Positions 16,301-22,534 of a stretch of DNA of 32,500 nucleotides are shown one piece after another (within the stretch, counting starts at the first letter, position 1; every line of letters starts with the position of its first letter). The notes under the pieces were generated by a model that was not told the DNA's origin, searched no databases, and saw only the letters and a list, made by a program, of their open reading frames with translations. The stretch comes from an uncultured Bacteroidota bacterium (GTDB lineage Bacteria > Bacteroidota > Rhodothermia > Rhodothermales > Salinibacteraceae), in the NCBI GenBank assembly GCA_913055845.1, contig CAJXKO010000024.1, forward strand, positions 1 to 32,500, written 5' to 3'. A program made the translations under genes and the position numbers.

Positions 16301-17553
16301 AGCGAGTCCAACACCGCCTGGTCCGTCTCCGGCCCCTGCAACATCCGGGGCGTTTTCCCCAAGAGTTCCGACTCCTCGTAGCCCGTCATCGCCTCGAAGG
16401 CAGCGTTGGCGTACACAATGCGCGGGCCAGGTTCCTCTAGCGGCTCGGCCTCCGTAATGAGCACGGCTTCCTGGGACTGCCCCACCGCTTTCGACAAGAA
16501 CCGGCGCTCTTGTTGCTGTTTCCGTCGCCGGAGTTCCTCCTCGGTCACGTCGGTCAGAACGACAAGGCGCCCACCGTGCCTGTGCCCAAACGTGCTTTCG
16601 TCGACCCGGTAATATCGGGGGACATCGGGCGCGGCCTCGTCGACCTGGATGACATTCGATCCGTGTTCTAGAGGCTCGTGGGATAAGGCGTTCGCCACCG
16701 CCGGTAGAATCTCTGCTAGGGGGATGTCGATCGTCTCCGGCGTGTCCAGCGGGGGGAAAAGAGCGGCGGCACGGTCATTGTAGTTTCGCACCCGCCCTGC
16801 GTCGGAGAGTACAAGAACCGGGTTCCCGCTCCGAGCCGTCTGCTCGATCTCCTCAAACCGGCCGGTACTCACGAACAGCACGCCGAGGACAAAGGCCGCT
16901 ACGCCAACCGGCTCGTGGCTGATGTCCAGCAGCCATGGACTGACGTATCCGATCGCGTTGGCCAGGGCTGGCAGGGCAGTGAGCCCGAACAGGATTCCCA
17001 GCGGTCGCCCTCCTACCTGGACCCGGCGGAGCGACTCGTACAGCATAAAGAAGCCGACCGCCGCCAGCGCGTAGGACAGCCCCGTGGTGATCCAGTATAG
17101 GGCGTGGTGGTCCACCGCCAGGTGGGGAAACGGACGCCCGACCGCCGCGGCCGAAAAGTAGATCCCGTGCCATGCGTTGGTGCACTTCGTCAGCGTGACG
17201 GCTCCCAGTACGACGATCGCTACTCCGCGGGCGGCCCGGCTCCGGTGCAGTGAGCGCCCGCTGTAGGCAGAGCAGAAGTAAAGCCAGGCCCACACCGTGG
17301 CAAATCCGACGATGAGGCCCACCTCGTAGAGCCGAACTTTGAGGAAGGGAGTGGGGGCGAGAAGCATGACGGCGTGGGCTGCGGCCCAGCCGCCGCTGGT
17401 AAGCAGGAGCGCCGTGAGTCCATGACGCACGTCCGGAGCCGAGATCTGGCGGGTGCGCCAGAGTCCTCCCAGGCAAATCAGGGCCGCGGCGGCGAAAAGC
17501 GTCGTATATCCGACGAAAAGAATACTGGGAGCCAAGAGTGGCTGGGAGGTCAT
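13342..17553 (-). CDS. Giant 7TM / multi-PAS / GAF sensor histidine kinase
   Basis: This 1403-residue membrane kinase starts with seven predicted helices (about 8-230), like the HisKA_7TM sensor domain. Six PAS-type domains follow at about 240-340, 355-470, 485-595, 605-730, 738-850 and 860-975. A GAF domain lies at 985-1135. The HisKA domain has phospho-accepting His1162 in ANMSHEIRTPL, and the HATPase has HNLISNAIKYT, DTGIG (1316-1320) and GTGLGL (1346-1351). The second PAS is LOV-like (GKTPRMLQGPETD, NYRKDGSPY, VSIQRDVT), but the photoactive cysteine is Pro402. There is no receiver domain, so a separate response regulator is needed and none is nearby. The kinase core is a close paralogue of the GAF-PAS-PAS kinase downstream. 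Such multi-PAS kinases are common in halophilic archaea and Salinibacter; the ligand is unknown. Confidence 0.93.
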   Translation of the reverse strand: MTSQPLLAPSILFVGYTTLFAAAALICLGGLWRTRQISAPDVRHGLTALLLTSGGWAAAHAVMLLAPTPFLKVRLYEVGLIVGFATVWAWLYFCSAYSGRSLHRSRAARGVAIVVLGAVTLTKCTNAWHGIYFSAAAVGRPFPHLAVDHHALYWITTGLSYALAAVGFFMLYESLRRVQVGGRPLGILFGLTALPALANAIGYVSPWLLDISHEPVGVAAFVLGVLFVSTGRFEEIEQTARSGNPVLVLSDAGRVRNYNDRAAALFPPLDTPETIDIPLAEILPAVANALSHEPLEHGSNVIQVDEAAPDVPRYYRVDESTFGHRHGGRLVVLTDVTEEELRRRKQQQERRFLSKAVGQSQEAVLITEAEPLEEPGPRIVYANAAFEAMTGYEESELLGKTPRMLQGPETDQAVLDSLRAALEAETSWEGETINYRKDGSPYLVQWTLAPVRNDAGETEHWVSIQRDVTEQRNQEETLRRQRNLLEQTQRLAGAWEVDLQSGETTWSEETYRIYEVPPGTEVGVEASLEFFPPEARSELRDAFERCAAEGIPYDLELPLVTANENQRWVRAVGAPARKRDGEVIKVAGALQEITERKEAEAELQRSREQLSMAVEGGDIGTWNWDLDTNQVLFNRQWAEMLGYSRDELAFQFSTWETLVHSKDLPRAMKALEAYLAGETNTYAPEIRMRTKSGDWKWIQTIGKVIDRDDDGTPTRAAGIHLDIHDRKQAEQKLRRSRERYRSLFRDSNNAILVHDLEGRIREANPQAESLFGRDVENLEGRSVFDLHVPEEQDTAQEKLEALRAGEFYRGVSRYDRVDGPAFWGEVSASTTEIGDETVARTLIRDVTEREQNRRQLERYREYTDRLLDAIDDLFFVLDEDGRFQRWNRRFSEVTGYTDAEIADMSAFDLVPEADWPRLTATIEHGFEEGYAQLEALLVCKDGTRVPYEFIGNRVSHPNGELRAVGIGRDVTDRKRQEQSLQDRQEKMGRLYEATNQLLQADDEETLGARLVTLVDETLGYSATTIRLAQDGQLLPSQVSPTVQEHMPERPAYEIEGDTPAAAAYRTGNTRIYDDLSAVVKSMDRGDIRATAYVPMGSYGLISVGSLEVGGIDAFDQRLLEVLASYAALILNRLEREEELRTAKVEAEHANRMKSAFLANMSHEIRTPLTSVIGFAEAIDAEVAKLETRLEASDLSTLSQFAGLIEQSGQRLLETLDAVLNLSKLETGEMELDIGTVDLAEEAKAAVERFASQAREADLTLRLDRDESCPNACANAGGVQIILHNLISNAIKYTEAGGEVSVRVRNDADAVILDVEDTGIGMPPEKVRNLFKPFRQESEGIGRTYEGTGLGLTVTQQAVDQMRGSIEVETEKGTGSRFTVRLPRSRPAHATDSDLADASRVSQD

Positions 17554-17904
17554 GATCTTATGCCCCGCCGGCGCGCGGTCCAGGATGGGGACGGCGCCGA
17601 GTCATGGATGGTGGTGCAAGACATCCTGCCATTGCCCCGTCGTTTTGCGTGGACATGATGGGAGGACCCTTCGACATCTACTACAGAATGAGTGATCGTT
17701 CAATGTCATTTTGTAGTGTCTGCATCCGTTATTTCGCGGAGGGTCCCGTGGTATGGGCTCCTAAGGGGGGCACGGTCCGAACTCCGTCTGTGATCGCTGC
17801 TAGGTGCAAAAATCATGCGGCGCCGGAACCGATGCTTCTTGGGGCAAACGGGGACCGGATCTGTAATGGGCTCGGGACGCCTTTGGAAACGACAGGTAGC
17901 GACA
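17554..17904 (-). other. Intergenic region between mscS-like gene and giant kinase gene
   Basis: No gene is supported in these 351 bp. The region is less GC-rich than its neighbours near 17680-17720, where a long inverted repeat lies. It should hold the end of the MscS transcript and the promoter of the kinase gene, but no convincing -35/-10 pair was found; TTGAAC inside the inverted-repeat loop is the best -35-like hexamer. Confidence 0.4.
17680..17717 (-). promoter_or_regulatory. Long inverted repeat upstream of the giant kinase gene
   Basis: The arms ACTACAGAATGA (17680-17691) and TCATTTTGTAGT (17706-17717) match at 11 of 12 positions around a 14-base centre. The single mismatch becomes a G-U pair in RNA. 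No T-run follows on either strand, so this is not a standard terminator. It lies about 130-165 bp upstream of the kinase start and could be an operator for a dimeric regulator or a leader hairpin. Confidence 0.45.
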
Positions 17905-18951
17905 CTACGCTTTGCGAATGCGAGGGCCATCTGTCATCTGAACCACGCGCTGCGGGAAGGGAATCTCGATGCCGGCCTCTCTGAACCGGGCGAGGGCACG
18001 TCGGTAGACGGCGTCTCGGACCGATCGCTTCCCACGAGGAGCGTCGATCCACACCAGTACCTGGAGGACGATGGCATTATCCCCGAGAGTGCGCACATTT
18101 ACCTCCGGTGTGGGCGTCGACAGAATTCGGGGCAGACCGCCAATGACGTCGTGCAGAATGGTGGTGGCCTCCGTGAGATCCGTATCGTACGCCACGCCAA
18201 TCTCCAGGTTGATCCGGGTTTTTTGCTCCGGAAGCATGTGGTTGACAATGACTTCCGTCCCGAGCACATCGTTGGGAATCATCACGATCTCGTTGTCCCG
18301 CGTGCGAATAACCGTTTTGTGCAGGTTGATTGCGAGAACGTCTCCCAGGTATCCGCCCACCTCAATTCGGTCGCCGACGCGGAAATTGGGGTCGGCCGTG
18401 AGGGTGACCCCCGCCAGGACGTTGGAGAGGACTGTCTTGGCGGCGAGGGCCACGGCCAGGCCCACGATGCCCATCGATGCGAGAAATGCCGTTACCTGGA
18501 TGCCGAGTTCACGTAGCGCAACCATCGTGCCCACGATCCAGATTACGTAGACGGCTGTCAGGTCCATCAGCCGGACGATTCGCTCGTCGATGTCGGTATC
18601 GGTTCGCTCGGCGAGCGGAAGCCCGTACTCCCGGATGAGGTTCTTGACCAGGCTCGCCAGAATCCAGGTGCCGGTGAGTACAAAGATTGCCTGTTGCGCT
18701 CCCTCCCACTGCCCGAACTGCTCACGGATCTGCGGGATGCGGTACAGGGCGTAGTTGACGGAGACGAGGGCCACCAGCACGCTGATGGGGGGACCCAGCA
18801 CGCGGACCAAGACTCCGTCGAGACGGAACCGGCCCCGGTCGGCTTTACGGCCTAGCCAGCGGAGCCCGTGGTACAGGAGAAAGGCCCCGGAAATTCCAGC
18901 CGCGACGATGGCGAGGGACACGATAATATTGTTGGGGGAGATCCCGTTCAT
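17905..18951 (-). CDS. MscS-family mechanosensitive channel
   Basis: This 348-residue inner-membrane protein has about five transmembrane segments (8-28, 50-70, 88-104, 130-148, 155-185). The last is the small-residue-rich pore helix (GIVGLAVALAAKTVLSNVLAG) followed by ADPNFRVGDRIEVGG, the hallmark entry to the MscS beta domain. The cytoplasmic alpha/beta domain continues to the end. The channel releases solutes upon hypo-osmotic shock, fitting a halophile that may face dilution. It has two more helices than E. coli MscS, placing it with the mid-size YbdG/YnaI-like forms. A likely promoter lies at 18997-19025. It reads toward the giant kinase gene but a 351-bp gap makes co-transcription uncertain. 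Confidence 0.93.
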   Translation of the reverse strand: MNGISPNNIIVSLAIVAAGISGAFLLYHGLRWLGRKADRGRFRLDGVLVRVLGPPISVLVALVSVNYALYRIPQIREQFGQWEGAQQAIFVLTGTWILASLVKNLIREYGLPLAERTDTDIDERIVRLMDLTAVYVIWIVGTMVALRELGIQVTAFLASMGIVGLAVALAAKTVLSNVLAGVTLTADPNFRVGDRIEVGGYLGDVLAINLHKTVIRTRDNEIVMIPNDVLGTEVIVNHMLPEQKTRINLEIGVAYDTDLTEATTILHDVIGGLPRILSTPTPEVNVRTLGDNAIVLQVLVWIDAPRGKRSVRDAVYRRALARFREAGIEIPFPQRVVQMTDGPRIRKA

Positions 18952-18996
18952 GGCTCAGCCCGAAGGGTGCCAGGGAAAAACATGGACGACAGGCAA

Positions 18997-19025
18997 AATA
19001 TAGCCCCAACTTGGGCAGTGCACAA
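18997..19025 (-). promoter_or_regulatory. Candidate promoter of the MscS channel gene
   Basis: On the minus strand TTGTGC (19025-19020) and TATATT (19002-18997) are separated by exactly 17 bp; the -10 matches TATAAT at five of six positions. The -10 lies about 45 bp upstream of the ATG. The same AT-rich run is one base off the Bacteroidota TAnnTTTG element. Inference from sequence only. Confidence 0.45.
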
Positions 19026-19200
19026 GGGGCAGCGCGCTTCCTGAAGATCCGGCAACGCGCGGAGCGAGACGATATCCGGGCACACCTGCAACGGCTGGAC
19101 GAGGCGACTGTGTGTCGTTCGAGGGGACACGTGTATGATAAACGAGCGAGACGAGAGAACGCGCCTTCGTAGATCTTTGGACCAATCCGCCTTGCCACCT

Positions 19201-19794
19201 ATGCTCGATGCCCAACTGCAGCGTGACGGACGATGGATCCTCGTGCAGCGCCCCGCCGTTTTTGCCGTGGCGCTACTGCTGGTTGCAATTGGGGGGTGCG
19301 ACAGCGTTGGCAGCGACGCAGACGACTCCCCAAACTATACGACCGAAGTCGCGACACAAACCTTGAAAGCCGACGGCGTGGACCTCGATCAGATTGACAA
19401 GGGACAGTACGGAAACATCGTAGACGGCACGCGCGCTGTGCTCCGCAATCAGACGGAGTACGAAGAGTTATGGGCGGACCTGCATGCGGATAAGAGCACG
19501 GTCCCCGCCCCCCCCAGCGTCGACTTTGGCTCGAAGGTCGTTGTGGCGATTGTCTTGGGGGAACGTCCAAACGGGGGATACAGTGTTGAGATTGATGGGG
19601 CGCAGGTCAGTGAGGACGGGGACCAGACTCGCATTCAGTTTACTGAGAAGGTGCCGGGCTGCGCAGCGACACAGGTCCTGACCTCGCCGTACGTGCTCGC
19701 GACGATGGACCGGGGCGGAGCAGCCGCGGCAGCAATTGGGGACGACGCCATCACGTTTGAGCACAGTGAGCAGACACGCTCCTGCACTAACTAA
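19201..19794 (+). CDS. PrcB-domain lipoprotein
   Basis: This 197-residue protein has a membrane-spanning signal (about 18-32) ending in the lipobox-like IGGC with Cys33, so it is likely a lipoprotein. The C-terminal part (about 90-180), with ELWADLHADK, VDFGSKVVVAIVLGERPNGGYSV and VPGCAATQVLTSPYVLATM, fits the PrcB C-terminal domain, named for a subunit of the Treponema dentilisin (PrtP) protease complex. No protease gene lies beside it, so a role in proteolysis is not shown. I chose the ATG at 19201 because it puts the lipobox at a usual distance; an ATG at 19135 would add 22 charged residues. It is divergent from the MscS channel gene and convergent with the CNNM/CBS gene. Confidence 0.75.
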   Translation: MLDAQLQRDGRWILVQRPAVFAVALLLVAIGGCDSVGSDADDSPNYTTEVATQTLKADGVDLDQIDKGQYGNIVDGTRAVLRNQTEYEELWADLHADKSTVPAPPSVDFGSKVVVAIVLGERPNGGYSVEIDGAQVSEDGDQTRIQFTEKVPGCAATQVLTSPYVLATMDRGGAAAAAIGDDAITFEHSEQTRSCTN

Positions 19795-19795
19795 G

Positions 19796-19813
19796 GCTCT
19801 TGGGCCAGAGAGC
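19796..19813 (+). other. Weak hairpin after the PrcB-like gene
   Basis: GCTCT and AGAGC form a 5-bp stem with an eight-base loop immediately after the stop codon, in the 78-bp convergent gap. It lacks a T-run, so terminator function is doubtful. Confidence 0.25.
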
Positions 19814-19872
19814 ATGGACGGCCGTGACCGATGGCCTTTGTCCGCGGGGGCGTCCTCTGCTCGGTAGGCCGG

Positions 19873-20991
19873 TCACTGCGAGGCAGGAGGCTGTGGAGCG
19901 GCCGGTCGGGACGCTTCCGTCCGGCGGCCCACATCTTTCGGATCCTCAAGCTCGCCCGCGATGGCCTCGAACGCATCGGTGGCGGTGACGAGACCGTGGA
20001 CATGGTTGTCCTCGCGGACGAGGGCTAGCTCCTGCTGCTTTTGTTGAAGTTGATCGATAAGGTCGCTGACGGGCAGCGTCGGGGCAACCCACACGACCGG
20101 CTCCGCGATGTCGTGGAGCGTGGCAGCCCCCCGCTCCAGGTCTGGGAGGTGTCGGAAGACCTTCGTCATGTACAAGATGCCGATCGCTTCCTCGCCATCC
20201 CCACCGAGGAGTGGATATCGGTCATGCGGGTGCGTCCGCATGCGATGCAGGGTTTCGTGGAGATCGTCGGCGGTGCTCAACGCCACGATCTCGGTGCGGG
20301 GCACCATGATGCGCTGCACCGGGATCTCTTCAATCTCAACGGCCCGTAGGATTTCGTTTCGGCGCTCGCGGGAGAGGTTGGCACGGCTGAGCACCTCTCC
20401 GATCTCTCTCCGCACGGCGCTGATGCTGGCGGGGGAGGAGTCGTCGCTAGTGTCCTCCGCTTCGGTCCACGACCGCTGCACCTCAATTCCGAAAACCCGA
20501 AGCGTGCCCTTCGCCAGCCCGTCGCCCGCCATGATGAAGGGGTAGGCGATGGTGGTCCATCCCTGAAGAGCCCAGGCGGTGCGTCGAGCCACCTGACGAG
20601 GCCGCTCTACCCCGAGATACGTCGGGGTTTGCTCGCCCCAGATTTTATGGATCAGGTTGATCAGTACGATGCCCACGACCACCGAGATCGCATGGGATAG
20701 GCCCTCAGGGGTCCCGACGAGGATGAACAGTGGCTGGAGCAAGTACGTGAAGGCGGGCTCGGCCACGACCCCCAAGAGAATGCTGGACGTCGTAATGCCG
20801 AGCTGGCACCCCGTGAGGTAGATTTCCAACTGGTCGGTAATGCGACGAGCTCGTTCCAGGCCCGGCGGGTCGTCGGCAGGGTCCAGTTGAGGGAGACGGG
20901 TGAGCGCAAACTCCGTGACGACGAAGAAGGCGTTTGCCCCCGTAAGCAGAACGCCCCCCACCAGTCGAAGTGCGATTTCAAGGGAGCTCAT
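19873..20991 (-). CDS. CNNM (DUF21)-CBS domain membrane protein, CorC/HlyC-like
   Basis: This 372-residue protein begins with a DUF21/CNNM membrane domain (about 1-185, three to four hydrophobic segments, with GCQLGITTSSILLGVVAEPAF as the conserved signature). A paired CBS module follows (about 210-345; IPVQRIMVPRTEIVALS and the second repeat near VVWVAPTLPVSDLIDQL). Related proteins take part in Mg2+ or Co2+ homeostasis, with CBS domains sensing adenine nucleotides. The usual C-terminal CorC_HlyC domain is absent; the protein ends in a short Pro/Ala/Glu-rich tail. It is the last gene of a possible tmk-fur-CNNM run on the minus strand, 55 bp after fur. Confidence 0.88.
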   Translation of the reverse strand: MSSLEIALRLVGGVLLTGANAFFVVTEFALTRLPQLDPADDPPGLERARRITDQLEIYLTGCQLGITTSSILLGVVAEPAFTYLLQPLFILVGTPEGLSHAISVVVGIVLINLIHKIWGEQTPTYLGVERPRQVARRTAWALQGWTTIAYPFIMAGDGLAKGTLRVFGIEVQRSWTEAEDTSDDSSPASISAVRREIGEVLSRANLSRERRNEILRAVEIEEIPVQRIMVPRTEIVALSTADDLHETLHRMRTHPHDRYPLLGGDGEEAIGILYMTKVFRHLPDLERGAATLHDIAEPVVWVAPTLPVSDLIDQLQQKQQELALVREDNHVHGLVTATDAFEAIAGELEDPKDVGRRTEASRPAAPQPPASQ

Positions 20992-21046
20992 TGAGTGCTA
21001 CACCAACAGTACCACAGGAGTAGAGTTAAGGAGACCGCGCTGCCAG

Positions 21047-21589
21047 TCACGTCTCCGGTTCCGTCGTGGCGGCCTCCCGGGCGGTCGACTCGTCGGCGGG
21101 AGAGGCGTCCTCGTCGGTGGCCTCTTCGGGGCGGTTAGGACAGTTCTCGCGGATGCAATGGCCGTACATGTTCAGCGAATGATGCTTGATGTCGAATTCG
21201 TAAATGTCGGCCACCATTTCCTGAATGCTCTGCAGTCGCGGGTCGCAGAACTCGAACAGCTCGTTGCAGTCCATGCAGATGAGATGATCGTGCTGCCAGT
21301 AGCTGTAGGCCCGTTCGTACTTGGCCTGGTTCTTCCCAAACTGGTGCCGCACCACTAGGTCGCATTCCAGCAGCAGCTCCAGTGTGTTGTAGACCGTAGC
21401 GCGGCTTACCTCTGTACCGTCCTGCTTGAGGCGGACGTACAGCTCATCGGCGTCGATGTGATCGTCGGTCTCGTAGATTTCCTCCAGGACGGCGAAGCGC
21501 TCAGGCGTCTGTCGCTTGTTGCGCTTCTTGAGGAACGCCTGGAAGATGGAGCGGACCTCATCGATCTTCTGTTGGGGGAGGGTCGACAT
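21047..21589 (-). CDS. fur: Fur-family metal-responsive transcriptional regulator
   Basis: This 180-residue protein has the Fur winged helix (about 15-85; RQTPERFAVLEEIYETDDHIDADELY and the recognition helix in SRATVYNTLELL). The metal-binding dimerisation part has HDHLICMDCNELFEFCD, with His100, His102, Cys105 and Cys108, and a second Cys145-x4-Cys150 pair that likely completes a structural zinc site. An acidic tail (155-180) is an extension fitting a salt-adapted proteome. Fur proteins bind DNA when loaded with metal. The HxHxxCxxC pattern fits Fur proper, but PerR or Zur cannot be excluded. It lies between tmk and the CNNM/CBS gene. No Fur-box-like palindrome was noticed near ferrochelatase. 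Confidence 0.88.
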   Translation of the reverse strand: MSTLPQQKIDEVRSIFQAFLKKRNKRQTPERFAVLEEIYETDDHIDADELYVRLKQDGTEVSRATVYNTLELLLECDLVVRHQFGKNQAKYERAYSYWQHDHLICMDCNELFEFCDPRLQSIQEMVADIYEFDIKHHSLNMYGHCIRENCPNRPEEATDEDASPADESTAREAATTEPET

Positions 21590-21676
21590 GCGACTTGCGA
21601 GCGCGTATTCGACAGCACGGAACGGAGCAGGACGGAGCGACGCGGCGGGGGCGTACCTTGAAACTGTAGGTCCTGC

Positions 21677-22339
21677 TCACGGGTCGGACGAACCGGTGCT
21701 GGCGAAGGGGGTTCCAGTTTGCTCCTCTAGCAGCGTCTCCACGTCGGTCCGGATTGCGTCGTGGATTGCGTCGATAGAGCGGTGCCCGTCGAGCCGTCGA
21801 AAGCGGTGGGGATGCTCGTCGGCGAGGGTGTCGTAGGCCGCCGCAACACGGTGATAAAACGACGTGGCCTCGGCCTCCATGCGGTCACGTTTCGTTCCCG
21901 CTTCCTCGCGACGCGCCTGGGCCGTCTCGGCATCGAGCTCCACGAGATAGGTGCGGTCGGGCACAAGGCCGTCGGTCACTCGGCGGTGAAAAGACTGCAG
22001 CCACGCGGGGTCGGCCACGCCCCGTCCCGCGCCCTGGTACGCGGTCGTAGAGTCGTAAAACCGGTCGCAAAGGACGATCCGACCTTCCTCCAGCGCAGGT
22101 CGAATGCGCTCCGCCACGAGTTGGGTGCGGGCCGCCGAGAACAAAAGCAACTCTGCCATCGGATGGACGTTTACGTCCGGCTCTAGTAATACAGAGCGAA
22201 TTTTTTCGGACAGCTCGGTGCCGCCGGGCTCGCGGACAAGCAGGGGATCCTGCCCGCGCTCCCGCAAGTACTCGGCCAGAAGCCGGGCCTGCGTGCTCTT
22301 CCCGCTTCCGTCAATGCCCTCAAAGGTAAGAAGAAGCAT
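21677..22339 (-). CDS. tmk: Thymidylate kinase
   Basis: This 220-residue enzyme phosphorylates dTMP to dTDP for DNA synthesis. The P-loop is FEGIDGSGKSTQ (residues 7-18). The DR(F/Y) motif is Asp92-Arg93-Phe94 in CDRFYDSTTAYQG, and VREPGGTELSEKIR binds the nucleotide. The lid region (AQARREEAGTKRDRMEAE) is present. Length is typical. The frame stays open far upstream on the same strand, but that stretch overlaps the divergent tetratricopeptide gene; the ATG at 22337-22339 gives the exact family N-terminus (MLLLTFEGIDG). fur follows 87 bp downstream. Confidence 0.96.
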   Translation of the reverse strand: MLLLTFEGIDGSGKSTQARLLAEYLRERGQDPLLVREPGGTELSEKIRSVLLEPDVNVHPMAELLLFSAARTQLVAERIRPALEEGRIVLCDRFYDSTTAYQGAGRGVADPAWLQSFHRRVTDGLVPDRTYLVELDAETAQARREEAGTKRDRMEAEATSFYHRVAAAYDTLADEHPHRFRRLDGHRSIDAIHDAIRTDVETLLEEQTGTPFASTGSSDP

Positions 22340-22422
22340 AGGGCGATTGGGCCCAAAGGAGCGGCCATGGTGCCGGGACGATTCCCCGTACGCAGACGAC
22401 TGGCCGCACGCAGGCGTTGTTT

Positions 22423-22452
22423 TTGCAAGTTCTTTCGAGGAGGCATTATACT
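22423..22452 (+). promoter_or_regulatory. Candidate sigma-70-like promoter of the tetratricopeptide gene
   Basis: TTGCAA (22423-22428) and TATACT (22447-22452) are 18 bp apart. The -10 matches TATAAT at five of six positions and the -35 matches at four of six. The element lies in the divergent gap between tmk and the tetratricopeptide gene, about 80 bp upstream of the latter's ATG. Confidence 0.45.
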
Positions 22453-22534
22453 TAGGGACGAACACGTTGGCCGGGGTCCGCCACATGGGCCCAGGGACGA
22501 CCGTGTGTTCTCGCGAATCACGTACTGGTGTGGT

